Source: Pseudomonas sp. NFR16 (lineage in GTDB: Bacteria > Pseudomonadota > Gammaproteobacteria > Pseudomonadales > Pseudomonadaceae). Taken from it: a stretch of 64,000 nucleotides of DNA. Location of the stretch: positions 62,001 to 126,000 of the forward strand of contig NZ_FNYJ01000006.1 of the NCBI RefSeq assembly GCF_900108875.1, given 5' to 3'. Of the stretch, positions 17,901-25,556 are shown piece by piece (position 1 is the first letter of the stretch; every line of letters starts with the position of its first letter). The notes below the pieces were generated by a model that saw only the letters and a program-made list of their open reading frames with translations, was not told where the DNA came from and did not search any database. The position numbers were made by a program, and so were the translations under genes.

Positions 17901-17926
17901 CACCTGCCGAAGCTGATCGGCAGGTG
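17901..17926. terminator. Hairpin between convergent genes
   Basis: CACCTGCCGA and TCGGCAGGTG form a perfect 10-bp stem with a six-base loop between the ends of the genes at 17783 (+) and 18069 (-). There is no T run, so it may be a weak bidirectional terminator or a message-stabilising element. Confidence 0.45.
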
Positions 17927-18068
17927 TCTAAACGCAGTGACGTATCGTAATCCTTGGGCTGGCAGGTGACGCGACGCCTCTCAGAGCAACGTCCACCCAC
18001 CTCCCAACGGCCATGGTAAAATCCGTGAGAATGCTGTGCTCTTTCTCAGTCGCTGCACGCCGCTTCCG

Positions 18069-19313
18069 CTAATTTGATGCGGATGTCTTGGGCACCAGCC
18101 GCCTGAAGAAGTCTTGCGCCGTCGTGAACCATGCCCCATACCAACCCTCGTATTTTTCAGCGATCGGATAGCCGTGATCGTAGTCAAATATGTCGTCGAA
18201 CCAGTGGGCACCAGCAGCGTTGGTTTTGTTCAGAAACAGGGCGGGATGAGTGTTACCAGACAGGATGTCAGCATGCTGCCTAGCGCCGATCACCCTGCCA
18301 AAAATGCGCCCTCGGTAATCGTCCGCAAGCTGTTTAAGCATGTCATACACTTCCGGAATTCGATGATGGTCTCCCCACCAGGCCGCGAAGTTGATGTCGA
18401 AACCGATGCTGTAGATTTTCCAGTTCTTTGAATGTAAATGTGCGAGCACTACCAGCTGCTGGGTTGTTTCGTTGATCAGCACGTGCACGGACGATGGGCA
18501 GGCGTCCTTCAGCCACTTCAAGTGCTCCCAATGGTAGGTAGAGATGGTCTCTATGGAGAACATATCCTTTTCACCGTGTGTCAGCCATTCAGCACAAACT
18601 CCAGTAGCGTTGCAAATACCTCCAATCTCGACCTGACTCATCTCGATGGTCTCGGATTCCAAGTAGGCTAATCGCTGCTCGCTGTCGTAATCGATCAAGT
18701 CAATGAAACGGCTTGGAGACATTGACAGGCTCGCTCTGACCGCATGAACCCGCTTACCGCAGTTGTAGAAGCGTTTTGTCATTGTCGTGTCTTTGGCAGG
18801 AAGTTGTTCTTGCGGATTATCCAGCCTCTTCATCACCGCCGAGATCTCTACGGCGCAAAGAGCATCTGTGATCTCAGGGCTTTCATTTGCAAGGTGGGCG
18901 AGCTGATGGAGAGGATAGATGGTCGAAGCCCAGCCATGGTTCGAACACGCTTTGCGATAAATCTCTTCGTCCGTGCCGACGGGCGCCGCAATGCAGACCA
19001 CGACCTCGTCGATCTTGTCGCGGATCTCGCAATCCTCACGTCTGAGTTTTTCAATGTCGCCCAAGACTTTGGCTTGCAGTCCTGAAATCTGGCCAGTGCA
19101 TAGCACGGCAATGTAGCGGTCATCCGCCTTCTTGTAGGCCAGCAGATCGGCAGGGCCCCGAGTCACCCGACCCAGATAATTCAAGGTGTCATTCAAGTTC
19201 TCGTAGTCGCTGGATACCGTCGGGAGCAGTCGGCGCACGAAACTTTCGAGCTCGGCGCCATGCAGCAATCCGATCTTGGACTTCAGTAGTTCGATCAAGC
19301 TTTCCTTCCCCAT
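18069..19313 (-). CDS. Restriction-endonuclease-like N-terminus with internal HTH, unknown function
   Basis: Encodes 414 residues. The N-terminal 110 residues resemble a PD-(D/E)xK fold found in many defence ATPase proteins: E21/E23 in a helix, GPADLLAY with D56, a strand DRYIAVLCTGQ, then LGDIEKL. In those relatives the strand is usually V-E-x-T-T-Q, but here the acidic residue is missing (AVLCT), so catalysis is doubtful. Residues 195-255 look like a Cro-type HTH ending in EWLTHGEKD. The C-terminal 150 residues are unknown (WWGDHHRIPEVYDMLKQLA). It is a single gene, convergent with 17424-17783. A DNA-binding or sensing role is inferred. Confidence 0.55.
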   Translation of the reverse strand: MGKESLIELLKSKIGLLHGAELESFVRRLLPTVSSDYENLNDTLNYLGRVTRGPADLLAYKKADDRYIAVLCTGQISGLQAKVLGDIEKLRREDCEIRDKIDEVVVCIAAPVGTDEEIYRKACSNHGWASTIYPLHQLAHLANESPEITDALCAVEISAVMKRLDNPQEQLPAKDTTMTKRFYNCGKRVHAVRASLSMSPSRFIDLIDYDSEQRLAYLESETIEMSQVEIGGICNATGVCAEWLTHGEKDMFSIETISTYHWEHLKWLKDACPSSVHVLINETTQQLVVLAHLHSKNWKIYSIGFDINFAAWWGDHHRIPEVYDMLKQLADDYRGRIFGRVIGARQHADILSGNTHPALFLNKTNAAGAHWFDDIFDYDHGYPIAEKYEGWYGAWFTTAQDFFRRLVPKTSASN

Positions 19314-19528
19314 CTACGAGAAAATTCTGTCACCGCCCACTGGTTTCCGTAGGCTCGCTTTCATTCATGCTTGAGCTTACCTATCCTTTCGATCATGGGC
19401 TCTGCCTCCAGGATTTCGCCTTTGTAGTTCTCGGTGGAGCTTTTCGCTCAGCGTCCGATCCCGGGTTCATTGGTGGGCAGCGTTCAAAAGGGTAAAATGC
19501 TTGGCCAGATGGTGTCCGACTGGCTGCG

Positions 19529-19590
19529 TGTAAACCTATTTTTTGACCTGTAAGGCTTCAAGGTTTACAGGTCATTTTTCAGGTTTACAT
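19529..19590. repeat. Nested inverted repeats, 62 bp
   Basis: An outer pair TGTAAACCT / AGGTTTACA encloses an inner pair GACCTGTAA (19545) / TTACAGGTC (19565) followed by ATTTTT. The inner stem alone could be a terminator. The two nested dyads with a shared GTTTACA/CCTGTAA core look more like a protein-binding or recombination site. No recombinase gene adjoins it. Confidence 0.5.
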
Positions 19591-19791
19591 TGGCCATGCT
19601 CATCATCGACTGCCTGATATTCATGAGAGCGAAATGATGAGTGGATCCCTTACCGAGGAGCAAATGCACCAAGCGCTGTTCGGCAGTGCTCAGCCGCCTC
19701 TCGCCTCTGTTACCGAGCAGAGCGCGCCCTCATCTACCGCGCTCGCAAGGTACCTCGGTCAAAGTCTTTGTCTTCCAGATTGCGCGTAACG

Positions 19792-19950
19792 ATGACCGTC
19801 ATGAAGGTGTTCGAGGGGCCTGAAGAAACGTTTGACTCCGACGCCAACACTCTGAGCAGGTTGGTGGCGGAAGGTGAGGCAAAAACAGCCGCCAAGAAGG
19901 CGAAATTTCGATATTTTGAAATCGTTTCAATCCAGCCTGTTCAAGTTTGA
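19792..19950 (+). CDS. Possible small protein
   Basis: A 52-residue frame MTVMKVFEGPEETFDSDANT onward, basic toward the end (AAKKAKFRYFEIV). It precedes the small paralogue gene by 34 bp in the same direction. There is no clear ribosome site. It may be real or chance. Confidence 0.35.
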   Translation: MTVMKVFEGPEETFDSDANTLSRLVAEGEAKTAAKKAKFRYFEIVSIQPVQV

Positions 19951-19984
19951 TTTCCACCCACTCATGCGCAGGCGAGCTGGTTCA

Positions 19985-20224
19985 ATGGAGGCCAAACAAG
20001 TCCCCCGGGCACTTACTGATGAAGAATTTGACTCGATGATACGCGAGTTCGACCTGGCAGGTGACTGGATGCTTGAACGGTTGGCGCACAAGCGTCAGGT
20101 CAGCAATCCCAGACGGCAGAGCGGGCAGGTAGAGATGCTGATGGCTCCTCTGACAAGGACGAACATACTTGAGCGCCTGGCACGGCCCGATTCTGAGTCG
20201 CTGCAGTGTCTGCGGTTGAAGTGA
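19985..20224 (+). CDS. Small helical protein, paralogue of the gene at 15301
   Basis: Encodes 79 residues from MEAKQVPRAL. The first 40 align with the gene at 15301 (L-T-x-E-E/Y-x-x-M-I/M-R-E-F, then W-M). The C-terminal 40 residues (MLMAPLTRTNILERLARPDS) are extra. An AGGCGAG element lies about 12 bases upstream of the ATG. The function is unknown; two copies within 5 kb suggest duplication within the island or repeated acquisition. Confidence 0.6.
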   Translation: MEAKQVPRALTDEEFDSMIREFDLAGDWMLERLAHKRQVSNPRRQSGQVEMLMAPLTRTNILERLARPDSESLQCLRLK

Positions 20225-20418
20225 AGAGGTCGGAGCAGTTGGATGGAGGAGGCCACACTTCGGGCGGGGCGTTTGTCTGTCACGCCTCGATGGTAAGCTG
20301 CTCTGGCGTGATTCATTGAACCTGTAGCCACTTCACCATTTTCTCCAACCCTGCCGAACGAACTCCGCCACTTCTGAAGTGACGTTCTAACGCAGACTGA
20401 TTATCAAGTGCCTAACCC

Positions 20419-21081
20419 ATGCCAATCGTAGCCTCTGTTTTCGATGCGTTCGGGACTGTTGTTCACATTGGGCGCAAGCGCCATCCCTTCCGACAGCTGC
20501 TGCGCATCGGTGCAGAACAAGGACGCAGGCCCGGCGCTGTGGATCTTCATACGCTGATGACGTCCAGCTTGTCCCTTGAAGCTGCTGCTGAGCATTTCGG
20601 CATTCGCTTGAGCGCCCAGCAGATGACGTCATTGCAGAATGATCTTGAGGCTGAGTTGGTTTCGATCACACCGTACCCTGATGCCCTGGAAGCGCTGCGG
20701 TTGCTCAAGGCTGATGGCGTAGCGATCGGCATCTGTTCGAACCTGGCTTTGCCATACGGCTCCGTACTTCGAGATCTGTTTGGGGAAGTGGATGGATTCG
20801 CCTTGAGCTATGAGCTTGGTTCCATGAAGCCGAACCCAGACATTTATCGCGAAATCTGTCACCGACTCCACGTCTCACCAGCGTGGGATATGACGGCATC
20901 GGGAGACCGGGTCGTAATGATTGGTGATTCGGTACAGTGCGACCAGCTGGGGCCTAGAGCCGTCGGGATATCCGGGTACCATCTCGACAGAAATGGGGGA
21001 GGGCCTATCAGCAGCCTGCGGCAGTTCGCCGAGCTCGTGATTGAGGATCGGCGTAACGGCTTTGGCGAATCGCTCCAGTAA
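20419..21081 (+). CDS. HAD-superfamily hydrolase
   Basis: Encodes 220 residues with the four HAD motifs: I, VFDAFGTVV with the nucleophile D9; II, GICSN; III, the lysine in GSMKPNPDIY; IV, VMIGDSVQCD. The cap between motifs I and II is helical (residues 20-90), as in subfamily I phosphatases and dehalogenases. Likely a phosphatase of a small metabolite; the substrate cannot be told. The second residue of motif I pattern (D-x-F-G-T) fits the haloacid-dehalogenase/phosphatase class. It is a single gene with about 190 bp of unassigned sequence upstream. Confidence 0.8.
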   Translation: MPIVASVFDAFGTVVHIGRKRHPFRQLLRIGAEQGRRPGAVDLHTLMTSSLSLEAAAEHFGIRLSAQQMTSLQNDLEAELVSITPYPDALEALRLLKADGVAIGICSNLALPYGSVLRDLFGEVDGFALSYELGSMKPNPDIYREICHRLHVSPAWDMTASGDRVVMIGDSVQCDQLGPRAVGISGYHLDRNGGGPISSLRQFAELVIEDRRNGFGESLQ

Positions 21082-21856
21082 TCACTCAGTTTCAGCGATA
21101 GCAGTCGTCATCTGATCCATATCAGCGCGTGAGCACGTCTCACTCTGGCCAGCACTTGGACGAAAGCTTCTCCCACTATGAGTAAAGCGCTTCCAGCCAG
21201 CGACTGTCCCGCCGAGAAGGGCGACGGTGCAGCCGTTTATCAATCAAGTTTTTTACTTTCTGCACCTCACTCTCCCGCATCATCACCACAAGCAAAGTGT
21301 CTTTAACAACTTCTCTCTGTGCCCTACTACTGCCCATGAGAACCACCTCATTGGCTACAGGTTCGAGAAGGTGGACACAAGCGGCATACTCCTGCGATGC
21401 GAAAGCTTGAAGGGCGTGGCACTAGGTGGGAACCATTGGCCCAGCCACCAAGCTGCCCTGCTGATCCAAGCGAAAAAGCTCAGCAGTACGTGTTTAGATC
21501 GCATGATGATGAACTGCGCCAGCGGCGAGCATCGCCATATGAACGTCAGCAAACGCAAAGCCTGGCTGCTGAAAAAAGCTCAGTGCGTATTCAGCCGCAT
21601 CAGCCCAGAGCCCCTTCGGGGCATCGTGGACATATGCGTCCATTCGCCAAAGGAAAGATGCCGCGTCACTTACGACGTTGAACCCTTATAGGACGAGAAA
21701 TCCTAGAAGTGTGTATGTTAAAGCGCATTCTATATCGCGCCGCAGGCGTGTAGATGTGTAGGCACCGATGCCGTACTGACGGGGCATCGATATCCGCTGA
21801 CAGGACTCACTTTGGCAGCGGCAACTAAAAAGTCGCGCCTGTCCACTTCAACTCCA
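21082..21856. other. Region without a trustworthy gene
   Basis: A 154-residue plus frame (21227-21691, GTG start) and a 94-residue frame overlap. Neither has a recognisable product, a ribosome site or consistent codon use. The region is probably decayed sequence. Confidence 0.45.
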
Positions 21857-22045
21857 TCATGGCGGTACCGGCAATGGCGTGTCGGTACTGAGACTGTCTA
21901 CCCAAGCCTTGACCGCTTGGTGGTCAATAACCCGGCATGCGTCAACATCGGCTAAGGCCTCACGGGTTAGACGACTACGCTCTTCTCTGCCGCTCCCAAC
22001 GCGAGCACCGTCGCGGATCACCGTCCCTTTCAGGGAACCATTCAT
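21857..22045 (-). pseudogene. CopG-type antitoxin remnant
   Basis: The minus strand reads LTREALADVDACRVIDHQAV followed by KAWVDSLSTD and a stop. This is the usual C-terminal half of ribbon-helix-helix antitoxins (R-E-A-L-A-D-V-D-A-G-R-x-I-x-H-x-x-V-x-x-W). The N-terminal strand and helix are replaced by unrelated sequence, and no toxin gene follows. It is probably a dead fragment of a toxin-antitoxin pair. Confidence 0.45.
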
Positions 22046-22081
22046 TAGTGTCTAGCTCCGCTGAATGCAAGTGCCCAAGCG

Positions 22082-22321
22082 TCATCCTACTCCAAAAACG
22101 CTGCCAGCGTCACAGGCGGAGCATTCATCACACTGGCGGCAACTTTAGGGTCGCTAGACGTTATTCCAGCCGCAGGGTTGGTGCTCGTCCTGGGTGTTTA
22201 CCGGTTTATTTCAGAAGGTGGAGCGCTCATCAATGTCATTGGCAACGGTGTAGCCACACTCTTCATTGCGCGGTGGGACGGAGCTCTTGACCGTGAGCAG
22301 CTCAAGCGCGAGCTTGGATAA
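22082..22321 (+). pseudogene. DctA-type dicarboxylate symporter, C-terminal remnant
   Basis: The plus strand encodes SKNAASVTGGAFITLAATLG, then LVLVLGVYRFISEGGALINV, IGNGVATLFIARWDGALDRE and a stop at 22319-22321. This is the C-terminal core of the dicarboxylate/amino-acid:cation symporter family: SKGAAGVTG, the D/N-R-F-M-S-E-x-R motif and the N-x-x-G-N-x-x-A helix. Several normally invariant residues are altered (the D before RF is Y; SEAR is SEGG), as expected for a relaxed remnant. The other 350 or so codons are absent. Confidence 0.7.
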
Positions 22322-23058
22322 TGAGTTGTGTCCAGCTGTCTTATCCTTCACGCCACGCACGTGAACGGATCTGACAGCTACTCGACGTCGAGCCCCATGC
22401 ACAGCGTGGGGCATACGACGGATTTGCTGGAAGTCGATAGCCGATCTAGCTGCCGAGTCTCGTCTCTACTAAGTGCTTGCCAACCGGAAGGCCACGGGCT
22501 TCTCAGAAGTAAACTGACTCGTTCCATCCCTTCCAATAGATCCCAAGACCATATCCACATCATTCATTTCGATCAGATCTGAGATCTGGCTGTGTAGAAA
22601 GCTCCGGCCGACCATGCCGGTTGCTTGCGCAGGTTTTCGTAGATTTGGCGCAATCTGCATCGGAGGGTTTGAGCGTCGATTGCGATCAAGAAATCCCTCT
22701 CTGTTTTGCTGACTCCTGGTTGCCATTTGGGCCAAATCACAGAGGCGGCTGCAATTGCCGAGTCGCATCGTCAGGAGGCATAATGCTATCGTTTAATTGG
22801 ATCCAGACCCGCGAACATCTTTGAAGATCCTGAACGGCTTGAAAAATATTTCCAGGCATCGAATATCCTCGGGAACAGAGGTCGAGCGAGCAAGACGGGA
22901 TGAGTTCAGAAAACAGCACCTCTGGTAGCAGCTGCTTACGCCCTTGTTCTCATGCAGGTGCGGCGGAGTGTATAGGTGTCCAACTCGTCCGTGAGCTTCT
23001 CGGCGCCAAGCTTCCACAGATAATCAACTGAGTCGACACATTGATTTTTCACTGTCTC
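22322..23058. other. Region without a supported gene
   Basis: Only overlapping short frames occur. A minus frame (22469-22768) contains FLHSQISDLIEMNDVDMVLG but has no identified relative or ribosome site. It is likely more decayed sequence, plus the promoter of the GAF gene. Confidence 0.45.
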
Positions 23059-24288
23059 ATGAATGGAATCAGGCGCGTGCGAACTTCCTTTTCAGGGTTT
23101 TTCGCACGCGCTGCAGGATCCACGGTTCTGGCGCTGTTCAGCGTTGGCAGCGCTGCCTTTGTATCCGTATGTAGCACAGCTATCCTTGCACAAGCTAAGG
23201 CACTGGTCTTACCTCCAGTCAAGGGAGCAGTACCAGCATGCCCATTGGAGCTTGCTTGGGCGCTTGGGCTTTCATCTCTTGCGGTTATGTTCGTCTGGTT
23301 GAGGGAACGAGGTTTGGCAGATTTGACTGCCGCTAAGGAAGCTGAGCTCGCATCGCAAGGGAGGGAAATGGAGGGGCGTCTCACTAATCTGCCGCCTCGG
23401 CAGTTCATTGAGGAGTACGTCGCTGCGATCCGTAGCGTTGGCGAATTGCGGCGGCTTAGCAAAGAGGAGGTTCGAGAAAAGAAAGTCGATTTAGAGATGC
23501 TGAACTCTCGTGTGCGCGCGATCCTGGCGAGCATTCTGAGCCTCACCCGTCTATGGGATGGCGTTGCGACAGCGAACAAGACGGTGGTGTATCAAGCCAA
23601 CGTGATGAAGGTTTTGATGCGTGAGGAAATCTCAACCAACCCTGCGCCAGAGCTAAATTTCGATAAAGACGGCGCCGCCAATGACTCGCCAACCGAGGTC
23701 AGCAACTCACTTGAAAAATGGCTGCTGCAATTCGAGTTCTTCCTCCACAACCAGTCATACGGCGTCGCGGTAGAGCGATGCTCTGGAATCGTGTTTATCC
23801 AGGACGCGGCGTTTTCAGCCACGTCCACACTTGATGATGATGTCCCAGACCCCTCTATAGAGCAGATTTGCCTACCGTTCACGTATGACCAGGAATACAG
23901 GGAAGGCTTTCATCACCCTAATCTTCCAGGAGCGCCGAGCGTAGTCGCGTTTCAAGCATCCGAGTACCTGAGCAACGTCCAAGACTTCATGGAGGGGTGG
24001 CTAGCCAAGCAGGCCAGGCGTAATCCAGAGCTCAACGAGCGTTATGAAGAAGGTCTTCGCAAGTACTATGACAAGCTTAAGGCCGTCAAGTCGCTGATCA
24101 GCATACCTATTTTTTCTGAAGATCGGCTGATAGGTGTACTGAACATAAACAAGAACAACGAGAATATGCTGCTCAATGCTGACAGGGCAGACCTATTTAT
24201 CCAGCTTTTGACCCCTATTTGCTATCATTTGGGCAAGATGCTAATGTTGATTGAAGATATGAGTTTCGCAATGGTTCAGGAGGAGTGA
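23059..24288 (+). CDS. Two-helix membrane protein with C-terminal GAF domain
   Basis: Encodes 409 residues from MNGIRRVRTS (an in-frame TTG six codons upstream is also possible). Two transmembrane helices lie at the start (about 20-45, STVLALFSVGSAAFVSVCST; and 65-85, AWALGLSSLAVMFVWL). A coiled coil follows to about 150, then a GAF-type sensor domain at 165-400, whose end is typical: SLISIPIFSEDRLIGVLNIN, then LFIQLLTPICYHLGKML. GAF domains bind cyclic nucleotides or other small ligands. There is no attached kinase, cyclase or GGDEF output, which is unusual. Its stop is two bases before the start of a 55-residue gene with a strong ribosome site inside the GAF gene's end, so the two are co-translated. 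Confidence 0.75.
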   Translation: MNGIRRVRTSFSGFFARAAGSTVLALFSVGSAAFVSVCSTAILAQAKALVLPPVKGAVPACPLELAWALGLSSLAVMFVWLRERGLADLTAAKEAELASQGREMEGRLTNLPPRQFIEEYVAAIRSVGELRRLSKEEVREKKVDLEMLNSRVRAILASILSLTRLWDGVATANKTVVYQANVMKVLMREEISTNPAPELNFDKDGAANDSPTEVSNSLEKWLLQFEFFLHNQSYGVAVERCSGIVFIQDAAFSATSTLDDDVPDPSIEQICLPFTYDQEYREGFHHPNLPGAPSVVAFQASEYLSNVQDFMEGWLAKQARRNPELNERYEEGLRKYYDKLKAVKSLISIPIFSEDRLIGVLNINKNNENMLLNADRADLFIQLLTPICYHLGKMLMLIEDMSFAMVQEE

Positions 24289-24290
24289 CG

Positions 24291-24458
24291 ATGAGATACG
24301 AACTGTCAGTCAAGCTGGTACGCAAGCCTACCGCCTCCGTATCCACCAAGAAGGCGATGACGGCTGAGGACGTACGAAAGGCGATGTCTGACCGAGCTCG
24401 GAAGATTTTGAATGGCGAGGCTGTTGAGTCGCTCGCTTTGAGAGTCAACGCCCACTGA
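24291..24458 (+). CDS. 55-residue basic protein coupled to the GAF gene
   Basis: MRYELSVKLVRKPTASVSTK onward, ending at TGA 24456-24458. AGGAGGAG stands just upstream of the ATG and overlaps the last codons of the GAF gene. A terminator follows at 24477. The small, Lys/Arg-rich product (AEDVRKAMSDRARKILNGEA) could be a partner, an effector or a regulator of the membrane GAF protein. No relative is recognised. Confidence 0.7.
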   Translation: MRYELSVKLVRKPTASVSTKKAMTAEDVRKAMSDRARKILNGEAVESLALRVNAH

Positions 24459-24476
24459 GTGCGGATGGCTTTTTGA

Positions 24477-24498
24477 AACGCCGCCTTCGGGCGGCGTT
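24477..24498 (+). terminator. Terminator of the GAF operon
   Basis: AACGCCGCC, a TTCG tetraloop and GGCGGCGTT form a perfect 9-bp stem 18 bp after the stop of the 55-residue gene. The TTCG loop is a favoured terminator loop; the following T run is weak (CTAGTTTC). Confidence 0.75.
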
Positions 24499-24728
24499 CT
24501 AGTTTCTACACCTTCCTTCTCGACTACCAAAACTTTAAGGTGAAGAGAGTGGCTGTCGTTGGCGTATCGGTGGTTTCAGTCCTGTTACCACGTTAAATCG
24601 GTTGTCTCTAGGCCACAAGTCAGTCGATGCAACAACGGAATCAGACTGATGCGACAATCCGACGACGCTCAGCCTTAGGTCACCTCGCCATAGGTCATCT
24701 CCGAGCACTGTCACGCCAGAGCGGTGCC

Positions 24729-25556
24729 TCATGGCGTGGTAGATGCTAGGACGAATGACAACGCACGTGCCACATTATTAGCCACGGCGTCGATTCCGAC
24801 AATCAGCTGCTCTTCTCTCTTTGGACACGTCAGCTCTCCGACCTCTAATAAGCCTTTCATTATGGGAGCATTTAACTTTTTGTACATGTAGTATTTTGCC
24901 GCATCTACGGTAAATCCGTCTTGCCTGAACTCGCTGTACTTGTAGCCAAGTGCTTGGCTGAGTCCCCATCCAATGGCGTGCATCGCCAACGTCGACCCAT
25001 TATCTTGATAGGAGAGGCTAGGCCCAGTAGTGCATTGCTTAACACTGCCGTCAGCGTGAATGGCTAAGAATATTTTTGCATTCAGATGGGGTGAGTAATC
25101 ATCCGCGGAAATGGCGAGAACGGTGTATTTTCCTTCAGATAACAGGTGGTCGGAAATATTTTTTACTAGATATGCTGTCACCCATTTTTCAGCTACTAGC
25201 GCGCCTGTGGTGCCAGTTTTTCCCGTCTTACGGTTATAGTGCCCTGCTTGGAGTATGATGTCGTACGTTACATCCGTTGCACCGAGCTCAGTGTTGAGAG
25301 ACTCCCAGGTTGATTTGATTTTATTTGTGTTTTGACTAAGTAGATCAGCGCTGCTCGAGCCTAATGCACTGGACTGTAAACTATTTTGAAAGCCAGCAGC
25401 CATAAGTTTTTCGAGATCACCGTCAGAGCTTGCAAGATACTCCGAGGAGCTCTTGCTGGGATGGGCTTCTTCAGGCTCTTGACTGTCTGCTGCGAAAGCT
25501 AAAGAAAAAAACGTCACAGATAGTAAGGTGGCGGGTAGGGCGCTCTTGATATTCAT
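24729..25556 (-). CDS. Exported N-acetylmuramoyl-L-alanine amidase-like protein
   Basis: Encodes 275 residues. A signal peptide (1-22, cleaved after AFA) is followed by a Ser-rich spacer to about 95, then an amidase_3-type domain. Zinc ligands can be placed at H106 in ILQAGHYNRK, E123 in LVAEKW and H167 in FLAIHADGS, with the catalytic glutamate at E238 or E241 in LEVGELTC. This class cleaves the bond between muramic acid and the stem peptide in the periplasm. The usual D-P-G-H-G-G is changed to Q-A-G-H-Y-N, so substrate use may differ. It is the last of three exported-protein genes and overlaps the preceding one by 4 bp. It is AT-richer than the flanks. Confidence 0.75.
   Translation of the reverse strand: MNIKSALPATLLSVTFFSLAFAADSQEPEEAHPSKSSSEYLASSDGDLEKLMAAGFQNSLQSSALGSSSADLLSQNTNKIKSTWESLNTELGATDVTYDIILQAGHYNRKTGKTGTTGALVAEKWVTAYLVKNISDHLLSEGKYTVLAISADDYSPHLNAKIFLAIHADGSVKQCTTGPSLSYQDNGSTLAMHAIGWGLSQALGYKYSEFRQDGFTVDAAKYYMYKKLNAPIMKGLLEVGELTCPKREEQLIVGIDAVANNVARALSFVLASTTP

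Noticed and set aside
21227..21691. A 154-codon plus-strand frame
   Set aside because: Starts at a GTG without a ribosome site, no recognisable product, and competing frames of similar length overlap it.
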